Shown here: positions 53,534 to 60,422 of the stretch, in pieces | Layout of the letters: the number at the start of each line of letters is the position of its first letter | Numbering within the stretch: position 1 is the first letter of the stretch | From: Skermania sp. ID1734 | Lineage (GTDB): Bacteria > Actinomycetota > Actinomycetes > Mycobacteriales > Mycobacteriaceae | NCBI RefSeq assembly: GCF_007489285.1 | Contig: NZ_VLIY01000006.1 | Coordinates: 1 to 64,000 of the forward strand | Length of the DNA: 64,000 bases | Direction of reading: 5' to 3' | Notes under the pieces: generated by a model | The model's input: the letters and a program-made list of their open reading frames with translations, nothing else | Database searches by the model: none | What the model was told of the DNA's origin: nothing | Translations under genes and position numbers: made by a program

Positions 53534-54532
53534 TCAACGCGCGTTTTGCAGGCGCCATTCTTTCGGGCTGGTGCCGAACTGTTTCTTGAACCAACGCGAG
53601 AAGTTGCTCGGCGATGAAAACGCCAGCATGTCAGAGACTTCGATCAACGAGTGCGCGCGGTTGGCCACCAGGTGGGCAGCTAATTCTGCTCGGGTGGAGT
53701 CCAGCAGAGAGGAGAACGTCAGCCCCTCGGCAGCGAGTTTGCGGTGCACCGTCCGTCGGTCGACACCGAGGCTCAGCGCCACCTGATCAACCGAACAGCG
53801 TCCGGTAGGCAGCAGCAACTCGATCAATTCGCGCACACGATGCTGCGTTGTCGAATCCGGTGCCGCCATCGATTCCAGAAACTGCTGGGCATACGAACGC
53901 AACAGTGGATCCGACATCGCATTCGGAGCATCGAGATCGCTTGTGGGGAAGGAGATTCCGTCAAATCCCCGATCAAACCGCGCAACGGCACCAAACAGCC
54001 GGCGGTATGTATCGCTGTGGTTCGGGGCGGCGTGCGAAAAGGAGACGGCAATGGGTCGCCAGTCCGGTCCCAGAAAGTCCTTCAGGAGCCGGTACAGAAC
54101 TCCTACCGCTAAATCCACCGACTGGCGCAATTGGGCGGGCTGACCCACGTCGATCGAAAGCATCAGCGAGCAAATGCCATCTCGATCGATCATGCGGGCG
54201 TGCACCGCCTCGTTGTACATGCGGTGGTAGCGCATGAGGATCCGCAGCGCGCTACGTACGTCCGGCTCCTCACGTATCACCAGGCTCAACGGCCCCAGGT
54301 TGGACAGGCGCCGACGCTCGACGAGGGCCAGGCCGAAATCGTCCCGTTCTGTTGCCGCTGCCGAACGCTCGAGGACTTCGGCGATCGCTGCGGCCGGCAC
54401 CCACCGGTCCTGCAAGTCGATGCTTGCCGGATCCAACCCGCAGTCACGGATCAATTGGGTCGGATCCAGCCCGAGTTTGCTCGCGACGTCGACGTAGTTG
54501 GCCAGTGAGGCATACCGCGCGAGCGGTTTCAT
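53534..54532 (-). CDS. AraC-family transcriptional regulator (OruR/ArgR-like)
   Basis: A 332-residue regulator with an N-terminal arabinose-binding-like ligand domain of the Arabinose_bd type (LARYASLANYVDVASKLGL...) and a C-terminal pair of AraC HTHs (LGVDRRTVHRKLAAEG, then MLAFSSPSNFSRWFKKQFGTSPKEWR). It is placed at the head of the nine-gene catabolic run on the same strand, so it is the likely activator. ATG 54532. Confidence 0.9.
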   Translation of the reverse strand: MKPLARYASLANYVDVASKLGLDPTQLIRDCGLDPASIDLQDRWVPAAAIAEVLERSAAATERDDFGLALVERRRLSNLGPLSLVIREEPDVRSALRILMRYHRMYNEAVHARMIDRDGICSLMLSIDVGQPAQLRQSVDLAVGVLYRLLKDFLGPDWRPIAVSFSHAAPNHSDTYRRLFGAVARFDRGFDGISFPTSDLDAPNAMSDPLLRSYAQQFLESMAAPDSTTQHRVRELIELLLPTGRCSVDQVALSLGVDRRTVHRKLAAEGLTFSSLLDSTRAELAAHLVANRAHSLIEVSDMLAFSSPSNFSRWFKKQFGTSPKEWRLQNAR

Positions 54533-54637
54533 GACGACACAGTATGTCTTGAATGGAAGAAAACGTGCCCTTAAGGGGATGTGACCCGTGACGGTTTTTC
54601 TCGACCATCACCGTTTCGGAGCGGATCAACATGCGGG

Positions 54638-54745
54638 TCAGGGTAGGAGGGGCTTGGGGGCGGCTGTCCGGCCGGCCTCGAGATCGTCGAGCGCCTTCTG
54701 GAAGTCAGCGAGCGGGTAGTGCACGCTCGCCACTGTCAGCTTCTC
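54638..54745 (-). pseudogene. Remnant of an alcohol dehydrogenase C-terminus
   Basis: The last 35 residues (EKLTVASVHYPLADFQKALDDLEAGR...) match the C-terminal end of zinc-type alcohol dehydrogenases. The sequence before it in all frames is broken, so only a remnant is left. The gap 54746-55048 holds no gene I can support. Confidence 0.55.
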
Positions 54746-55048
54746 CAGACAAGCGAATTTTCGGTGTGCGCCCGATGCCCGCGGAGACTCCAGCGCTGCG
54801 CGAAGCTGCGGCGGAGTTATCCGTGCGATATCGGATCGTTTTGTCGCAGCGTTGATTCCGTTCTCTTTGTGGGTGAGGCTGGCAGCCCCACTGCAGGAGT
54901 TGCGGATTCCACCATGCACGGTGCGCGGTGCACCTCGAGTGTGGGATTGACCAACCTGACCGCAAGTGCGCGGGCTTGCTCGATTCGCGTGAAGCCTTGT
55001 CCATGGGGCACTTTCGTGGCCATCGTGGTGAGGGCTAGTCCCCGCCGC

Positions 55049-56002
55049 TTAGAGGATGATGACGACCTTGCCGTGCACGTGCCGACCGGCCTGTAGCTCG
55101 ACCGCAGCGCGGATCTGCTCGACGGGAAAGGTTGCCGCGATCGGTACCCGAAGGCGACCCGATGCAACCAGCCCGGCGATTTCCTCGATGGCCCCGGGTG
55201 CTGCGTTGGCGCCGTTTGCCGGGGTGATTCCGTCGACCCGGGCGGCGATCGTGGTGATGCGTTCGTCCGGTACCCCGAGTTCGCGCGCAGCCTGCGCCGT
55301 GTCTGTCCCGTGCAGATCCATCGCCGCAGTGACGCCGGCGGGAGCCAGCGCACGCACTCGATCGACAAGACCGTCGCCGTAGGTGACCGGCTCGGCCCCG
55401 AGGGCTCGCAGGGCATCGGCCGAGGTTGCCGACCCCGTCCCGAGGACGCGCGCACCCGCGAGGCGCGCGAGCTGGACAGCGAACACACCTACCCCGCCGC
55501 CCGCGCCACCGATGAGCACGGTGTCGTTCGGGCCCGCGTTGACCACGGCCAGAGCTGCGGCCGCCGTGGAGCCGGCGATAGCAAGGGTGGCGGCAGTGCG
55601 GTCGTCGACACCGTCAGGGGTGCGGTGCGCTTCGCCGCCCACGGCGATGGGCCCTGCCTCGTCGATGACGACGTAATCGGCGACCGCGCGCGACAGCGCG
55701 CCGCCGAACACCCGGTCACCGACCGCGAATTTGCTCACGCCGTCCCCGACCTCGTCCACGATGCCGGCATAGTCGGTGCCGAATCCGCACGGCAGGGCTA
55801 AGCCGAATCGTGCGGCGGTCTCTGCGTCAGAGGTCATGAACCAGTCCATCGGGTTCAGGCCAGCCGCAGTAACGCGCACGCGGATCTGCCCCGGGCCGGC
55901 GTGCGGCACCGGTACCTCCCGGATGCGCAAGGCCTCAGGTCCGCCGAACGACTCGAACTGGACCGCCCGGCTCGCGATTGGGTTGATGCTCGGTTCTGTC
56001 AT
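55049..56002 (-). CDS. NADP-dependent medium-chain oxidoreductase
   Basis: A 317-residue MDR-family reductase. GLNPMDWFM in the catalytic part and VLIGGAGGGVGVFAVQLAR as the nucleotide site are clear. Zinc cysteines are absent, as in quinone/enone reductases. It is divergent from a TetR gene, so it is probably induced by that regulator's ligand. ATG 56002. Confidence 0.87.
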   Translation of the reverse strand: MTEPSINPIASRAVQFESFGGPEALRIREVPVPHAGPGQIRVRVTAAGLNPMDWFMTSDAETAARFGLALPCGFGTDYAGIVDEVGDGVSKFAVGDRVFGGALSRAVADYVVIDEAGPIAVGGEAHRTPDGVDDRTAATLAIAGSTAAAALAVVNAGPNDTVLIGGAGGGVGVFAVQLARLAGARVLGTGSATSADALRALGAEPVTYGDGLVDRVRALAPAGVTAAMDLHGTDTAQAARELGVPDERITTIAARVDGITPANGANAAPGAIEEIAGLVASGRLRVPIAATFPVEQIRAAVELQAGRHVHGKVVIIL

Positions 56003-56052
56003 GTCTCACCTGTCTCGTGCCGCGGCTCATGAAGCACCGTAAACGAACTATG

Positions 56053-56088
56053 CTCCGGTTAAGTGACACAAATCTAACACAACTGGAG
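56053..56088. promoter_or_regulatory. Candidate operator between oxidoreductase and TetR
   Basis: CTCCGGTT (56053-56060) and AACTGGAG (56081-56088) are inverted copies with one mismatch in the 97-bp divergent gap. GTTA and TAAC also lie in opposite orientation inside. A TetR binding role is possible. Confidence 0.35.
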
Positions 56089-56099
56089 CGTGATCCGTT

Positions 56100-56666
56100 T
56101 TGTCCGGCGTAGAGATCCGAAGACCACGCGCGGACGCGACCCGCAATCGCCAGCAGCTACTGGACGCGGCGACCCGATTGTTCGCTTCTGGCCAGGCCGA
56201 ACCGTCTATGCGCGCGATCGCCACCGAAGCCGGAGTCGGCATCGCCACTCTCTACCGGCACTTTCCCACCCGCGAGGCGCTGGTCGAGGCGGTCTACCGC
56301 GACCACGTGTCGCGGCTCACCGCTGGTGCCCGTGAACTAATCTGCCAACTCGACCCGCCGGCGGCGCTGCGGCGCTGGATGGACCTGTTCGGCGAGTGGA
56401 TCGCGACCAAGAACGGGATGCTCGACACGCTGCTGGCGATGGTCGAATCGGGCGAGATCGCCCATGCCCGCACCCGCACCGAGTTGCTCGCGGCCATCGA
56501 CGACATCCTCGAGGCTGGTCGGGCGAGCGCGCAAATCCGCGCCGACGTTCCCGCCGAAGACATCGCTGCCGCTCTCATCGGTATCTTCACCGTCGCTAGC
56601 CTGCCCGAGCACGAGGCGCTGGCGGCTCGCCTGTTGGACCTGCTGATGGACGGACTGCGGCCTTAG
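56100..56666 (+). CDS. TetR-family transcriptional regulator
   Basis: A 188-residue TetR regulator with its HTH at about residues 22-65 (FASGQAEPSMRAIATEAGVGIATLYRHFPTREA). The C-terminal part resembles the SbtR-like group. TTG at 56100 is the only well-placed start, with GGAG about 10 bases upstream. It likely represses the divergent oxidoreductase. Confidence 0.85.
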   Translation: MSGVEIRRPRADATRNRQQLLDAATRLFASGQAEPSMRAIATEAGVGIATLYRHFPTREALVEAVYRDHVSRLTAGARELICQLDPPAALRRWMDLFGEWIATKNGMLDTLLAMVESGEIAHARTRTELLAAIDDILEAGRASAQIRADVPAEDIAAALIGIFTVASLPEHEALAARLLDLLMDGLRP

Positions 56667-57173
56667 CCGCGCAGCCGAGAAACCGTGGCTGAGTGAGGGT
56701 CCCGGTGATCGACGCGCCAGTCCGAAGCCACTCCAACTCGCGTCTTTGTGACTGTTGCCGTGTTGGGCTTTTTTGCCGAGGATCTACGTGTCCAATAGGG
56801 CTGTCCGTCACGTCGTCGGTCGCTGATGTCGACGGGACGTTGAAACGATTCACGTCGCCACCGGTGTCAGCGGCCGTATGCCGGTATAGGCGGGGAATGT
56901 GTTGAGTAAGTGTTGACCTGACGAAATCGCGCTGGTCAGGGTGGTTCGGATTCGCGCGCCGGTGGTCGTCTGCTGTTCGCGCATGTCCGTCCCAAATGCT
57001 CTTGCGTCGGTGATGAGTCGGTGGGGCATTCGCTGGTTCCTTCGGAAGCCTTGATGGGTGTCCTCGCGTTCGCGTCTCGATTGTTGCGGCGTTCGCGAAG
57101 TCGTTGCGCGTCGTCCGTCGGGGGAATCGGTGACAGCTCCGGGGGTGTCGGGGCCGGTTGATAGTTTCGCGGC
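56667..57173. other. 507-bp gap without a supported gene
   Basis: No frame here looks like a real gene. The stretch holds the first copy of an 18-bp direct repeat (56899-56916). Its base composition is less GC-biased than the flanking genes. It may be scar sequence from earlier insertions. Confidence 0.5.
56899..56916 (+). repeat. Direct repeat, left copy
   Basis: GTGTTGAGTAAGTGTTGA, itself two GTGTTGA units around GTAA. An identical copy lies at 57924-57941, and the similarity continues downstream in both (cGAAATC.CGC). The two copies flank the DUF6883-DUF4926 pair. Confidence 0.8.
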
Positions 57174-57500
57174 GTGGCTCGAGGGGACGTCATACGCGTG
57201 GAGGAGGCCAAGGTTCTTGGCTATCTGCTTGCCGTTGATCATCCGGTGGGCGGTGGTAAGGCGGCGAACTTTCTGGCTGCCGGGTACGTCAGGGAAGACT
57301 GGCAGCGGTTGCAGGCAGATTTGGTTCAGATCGGGCGAAACGGTGAGATTGCGGCGAGGGTGGAAACGCAATTCGGTGTCAAGGTCGTTATCGATGGAGC
57401 GGTGAATTCACCTAGCGGAGCATCGATCGCATTACGTACCGTATGGATCAGCGATAATTCGGACGCGGTGCTGCGCCTGGTGACGGCGTACCCGCGGTGA
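57174..57500 (+). CDS. DUF6883 family protein, possible toxin
   Basis: A 108-residue protein with the DUF6883 pattern: VLGYLLAVDHPVGGGKAANFLAAGY, then a central FGVKVVIDGAVNSP, then RTVWISDN and LVTAYP at the end. I recall this domain at the C-terminus of polymorphic toxins and as a free-standing gene next to DUF4926. The conserved His, Lys and Asp could form a nuclease-like site; this is inference. The start GTG at 57174 has no strong ribosome site. Its stop overlaps the AAGGAGG that serves the next gene. Confidence 0.65.
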   Translation: MARGDVIRVEEAKVLGYLLAVDHPVGGGKAANFLAAGYVREDWQRLQADLVQIGRNGEIAARVETQFGVKVVIDGAVNSPSGASIALRTVWISDNSDAVLRLVTAYPR

Positions 57501-57514
57501 AGGAGGCAGGCGAG

Positions 57515-57739
57515 GTGACGCACCGAGAGCATGACGTTGTGGTCCTGACGCGCGACCTGCCGGGTGAAGGTTTGGTCGCTGGTGATGTCGGCGCGATCGT
57601 CGGTTGCTACGCATCCGGTGGGTATGAAGTCGAATTCGCAGCCGCCGACGGCAGCACATTCGCTGTGGTCACGTTGTCCGGTGATGATCTGCGTTCCAGG
57701 ACGCGTCGCGAAATCCTGCATGTGCGCGAAGTGGCCTGA
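57515..57739 (+). CDS. DUF4926 family protein, possible antitoxin/immunity partner
   Basis: A 74-residue protein matching DUF4926 (HDVVVLTRDLPGEGLVAGDVGAIVGCY, then GYEVEFAAADGSTFAVVTL), a small SH3-like barrel. The GTG at 57515 is chosen because a perfect AAGGAGG lies 8 bases upstream, directly over the stop of the DUF6883 gene; a GTG at 57497 is less likely. The tight pairing suggests a two-part toxin-neutraliser unit. Confidence 0.68.
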   Translation: MTHREHDVVVLTRDLPGEGLVAGDVGAIVGCYASGGYEVEFAAADGSTFAVVTLSGDDLRSRTRREILHVREVA

Positions 57740-57923
57740 ACTCAGCCACGTTTCCGCGATCCGCTTGGCGCGTTCGCGATCTCCTGTTCGGCAACGCACC
57801 GGAATAATCGTCGCGCTGTGACCATCAACCATCGCTTTGAGCGAACCGGACATGGTATCGCCGACAGATGCGGACGAATGAATCCCGATTTCAGTGGTTG
57901 AAGTTCGCGTACCCGCGGCGAAA

Positions 57924-57941
57924 GTGTTGAGTAAGTGTTGA
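57924..57941 (+). repeat. Direct repeat, right copy
   Basis: Identical 18-bp copy of the repeat at 56899-56916, 62 bp before the tRNA-Lys fragment. The two copies are 1,025 bp apart. Confidence 0.8.
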
Positions 57942-58003
57942 GGGCGAAATCACGCCCCACGAGCGCGCCTTCTGAACCGGAAACCGCTGGTAGACCATGG
58001 TTT

Positions 58004-58040
58004 TGGTGCGCCATCAGGGACTCGAACCCCGAACCCGCTG
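58004..58040 (-). other. Attachment site: 3' fragment of tRNA-Lys
   Basis: On the minus strand the 37 nt read as the 3' part of a tRNA-Lys: anticodon-stem end CAGCG, T-arm with TTCGAGT loop, acceptor strand ATGGCGC, discriminator A and CCA. The 5' half is missing, so this is not a working gene. Because the tRNA 3' end points left, the chromosome is on the left and the inserted element on the right. The region 58041-58196 holds no gene. Confidence 0.85.
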
Positions 58041-58196
58041 TTAACAAAGGATTGCTGCGACAGGATGCAAGCCGGTGCTGAACGATGTTGCTGCACTTAC
58101 ACTCTAGTGGTTGGGTTATGCCGATATCTGCGCGTTGATGCACGCTGCTGCGGATAAATGTGCGTCATAAACGCGTCACGGAATCAAGGGGAAGTG

Positions 58197-58358
58197 ATGG
58201 CAGTGGACGAGCATGACGTAAGGGTGTTCGGCAATGGCCGATCTTGGTCTGTGCGGATGCGGATCGGGCAGACGGCATGGGAGTCGATGGGCCGCTACCC
58301 GACGAAGGCGGAGGCGATCGCGGCACGTAAACGACTCCTGGCCGACTACGGTAACTAG
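58197..58358 (+). CDS. Small element protein, integrase-N-terminal-like
   Basis: A 53-residue protein with the pattern RVFGNGRSWSVRMRIGQTAWESMGRYPTKAEAIAARKRL. This resembles the AP2-like/arm-binding N-terminal region of phage integrases, standing alone. ATG 58197 has AAGGGGAAG upstream. It lies just inside the left boundary of the element, so it could bind near the attachment site. That role is inference. Confidence 0.6.
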   Translation: MAVDEHDVRVFGNGRSWSVRMRIGQTAWESMGRYPTKAEAIAARKRLLADYGN

Positions 58359-58491
58359 GATCGGGAGTTGCGGGCCTTGACGGTCCCGTCGTTGTCCAGT
58401 CGCAGCGAAACCCGCACGCAACGTGGTGTCCAGCGTGCGGGTTTCGTCGTGTCTGGGGCGCTAGTCGGCCGGGTCGGCGATGCTCTGCACC

Positions 58492-58722
58492 CTACTTTTC
58501 TGCGACTACCGCCATCGCCGCGGTGACCATATCGCCTAACGTAGCCAGACCGAATTCCTCGAGGCTGGCGGCAACGTCTCGCAAGATGGCCGCACCCTCA
58601 GGGGCAGGGTGCTGGTCACCGTGTGCCCGCATGTCGGCCGCGGTCCACGCACGGAGTGGGCGAACAGTCCTGCCGGCGACCACGCGCAGACGGTCCAGGT
58701 CAAGGTTGTCGATTTCGGTCAT
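58492..58722 (-). CDS. Small element protein, unknown function
   Basis: A 76-residue, mostly helical protein. It shows no family I recognise. The ATG at 58722 follows GGAG at a good distance, and codon use is like that of its neighbours. It lies at the far end of the minus-strand run of element genes. Confidence 0.55.
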   Translation of the reverse strand: MTEIDNLDLDRLRVVAGRTVRPLRAWTAADMRAHGDQHPAPEGAAILRDVAASLEEFGLATLGDMVTAAMAVVAEK

Positions 58723-58846
58723 TCGATTGCTCCAGCGCGTCGGGTGAAAGGGGTTTGGGTCACCGCGAACTGTAGCGTACGAAAGCCACGAGCACTGACT
58801 TAATTTATTGTGCGCGTGGCGATTTCGTAGTTACTACGGTCTCGTG

Positions 58847-59203
58847 TCAGGCTGCTTTGACGCCGACCGGGCGCGGCATGTGCAAGCGACGCCAACCGTG
58901 GGCCTTTTCGGGACCGTCCGATGCTTGGATTAGCGGTAGGCAGTCGGCGCATGGCGGGTGGACGGTGCCGAATCCGAGCGAGCATCCCCACGCATACTGC
59001 GCCGCGCAGCGATCGCAAACGCCGTGCCGCGATGCCGCGAGCTTCCGCCGATCCCACTCGCGGACTTGGTTGGGTGTTTCGGGCAAGGACCAGCGAGCGG
59101 CGGCGCGTACAGCAGCGTTTCCCGGTTTGTGGCCGCGATTTTCAGGTGTAGGCCACGCAGCCCGGGTATCCGCGTATGGCCGGGAACTCGTGCGGGCGCT
59201 CAT
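58847..59203 (-). CDS. Zinc-ribbon-like element protein
   Basis: A 118-residue basic protein with two cysteine pairs, CDRC and CADC, 26 residues apart between first cysteines, a likely zinc site. It overlaps the upstream gene by 4 bp (ATGA). Proteins of this kind are common in actinophage-type elements and may bind DNA or protein. Function unknown. Confidence 0.65.
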   Translation of the reverse strand: MSARTSSRPYADTRAAWPTPENRGHKPGNAAVRAAARWSLPETPNQVREWDRRKLAASRHGVCDRCAAQYAWGCSLGFGTVHPPCADCLPLIQASDGPEKAHGWRRLHMPRPVGVKAA

Positions 59204-59706
59204 TTCTCGGCCTCAGTGTCGGTGTTGGCGATCTCGAACGGCACCCTGCCGGTCAATAGAGCCTGCTTGGCGCGGTGGGCTTCGCGGCGTGCCTCGGCGG
59301 CGGCCTGTCCCTCTGCGGCGATCCGCGCCCAGGCCGGACCGATTCCGGCCGCGACTTGTTCGGCCAGCTCGGCCGCGGCGGCGTTGCGGCGCGCGTGGTG
59401 GTCTGCGACTGCCTGCTGACGTGCAGCGCGCAGGCTCGCCGCGTGGTTGGCGTCGTGCGCTTGGTCGCGCAGATCGTGGACCGTTGTCCCCTGCGCGGCG
59501 TCGGTGTCGAGGGCTTCGAGCTCCTGGCGCTGCTGCCTAGCGCGCTCCCCCAAGACGGTGCCGGCGGTGCGATTCTCGCGTAAGGCCTCGATTTCCGCGC
59601 GCACGGTCTGGCGGCGATGGTCCCGCTCGGCACGCGCCGCGGCGATCCGGTAAAGGCGAGCCTGCTCAGCGTCGACCGCGAAGCCGGATATCTGATGGTC
59701 GGTCAT
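59200..59706 (-). CDS. Ala/Glu/Arg-rich coiled-coil element protein
   Basis: A 168-residue protein almost wholly helical and rich in Ala, Arg, Glu and Gln (IEALRENRTAGTVLGERARQQRQELEALD). It probably forms a coiled coil. No family is recognised. ATG 59706. It is part of the minus-strand element operon. Confidence 0.6.
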   Translation of the reverse strand: MTDHQISGFAVDAEQARLYRIAAARAERDHRRQTVRAEIEALRENRTAGTVLGERARQQRQELEALDTDAAQGTTVHDLRDQAHDANHAASLRAARQQAVADHHARRNAAAAELAEQVAAGIGPAWARIAAEGQAAAEARREAHRAKQALLTGRVPFEIANTDTEAEK

Positions 59707-59769
59707 TCTTGCTTCTCCATGTTCTGTTGATCCAGTTGTTGTTGTTCGCCCGACCCTCGGCCGGGACAG

Positions 59770-60237
59770 TTACGGCCAGAGTTGCTGTCCGGCAGCATCT
59801 TCCGCGGCTACCGAGGCTTCGAGTCCCGCCACGAGCCGATCCAACATCGACTCGGCCGCTTGCTGGCTCGTGTTGGGCCGTTCGAGCGGTGCAACCACGG
59901 CCGTGGCCTTGTCCACAAAGATCGCTGCGACGGTGGCGAGGTTGCGGGCAGCGGACGGGTTTGTGAAGTCGAGGTGGTCGAGCGCGTCCGATGCGAGAGC
60001 GAGGAACCGGGTCTCGAGGTGTGCTCGCTTCTCGTCGTTTGTGAGCTTGCGGACCTCGGTCGCGGCAGCCGTCATTGAGCCATCAAAGGAGACACCGGCC
60101 GTCGCGGCGGCGCGGGACACCGTGCCCGGCGAAACCTCGAGTCGCCGGGCGATCGAGTTCCGGGAGTGCCCTTCGGCGGCGAGCCGCGCCACTTCCGGTG
60201 CGATGGCATCCGATTTTTTGATCGTTGTCCGGTTCAC
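59770..60237 (-). CDS. Helix-turn-helix phage-type protein
   Basis: A 155-residue protein with an N-terminal HTH (VARLAAEGHSRNSIARRLEVSPGTVSRAAA) of the kind found in resolvases and small terminase-like proteins. The C-terminal part is helical. GTG 60237 overlaps the stop of the small gene before it (GTGA). It may be a DNA-binding partner of the replication protein. Confidence 0.68.
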   Translation of the reverse strand: MNRTTIKKSDAIAPEVARLAAEGHSRNSIARRLEVSPGTVSRAAATAGVSFDGSMTAAATEVRKLTNDEKRAHLETRFLALASDALDHLDFTNPSAARNLATVAAIFVDKATAVVAPLERPNTSQQAAESMLDRLVAGLEASVAAEDAAGQQLWP

Positions 60238-60422
60238 GCGACCGCCTCGATCTGCGCCTCGGGTTGGGTTCGCGAGTGGTTTTCTGCTCGGGACCGGTCC
60301 CGAGAAGTCCCGAGTACGATCGGGCCGCGTTTATGCACGTCAGAGGCGCTTTTTGTCGGCTGCTCGGTTGCCTCCGCGGTCCCGAGATGATCGCCGATTT
60401 TTTGGTTGTTTTCGCAGGTCAT
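60234..60422 (-). CDS. Small coupled element protein
   Basis: A 62-residue hydrophilic protein. The ATG at 60422 overlaps the replication-gene stop (ATGA) and its own stop overlaps the next start (GTGA), so three genes are translationally linked. No family is recognised. Confidence 0.6.
   Translation of the reverse strand: MTCENNQKIGDHLGTAEATEQPTKSASDVHKRGPIVLGTSRDRSRAENHSRTQPEAQIEAVA

Noticed and set aside
58004-58080. Complete tRNA-Lys gene
   Set aside because: The 5' half (D-arm and matching anticodon-stem strand) is absent; only the 37-nt 3' part is present.
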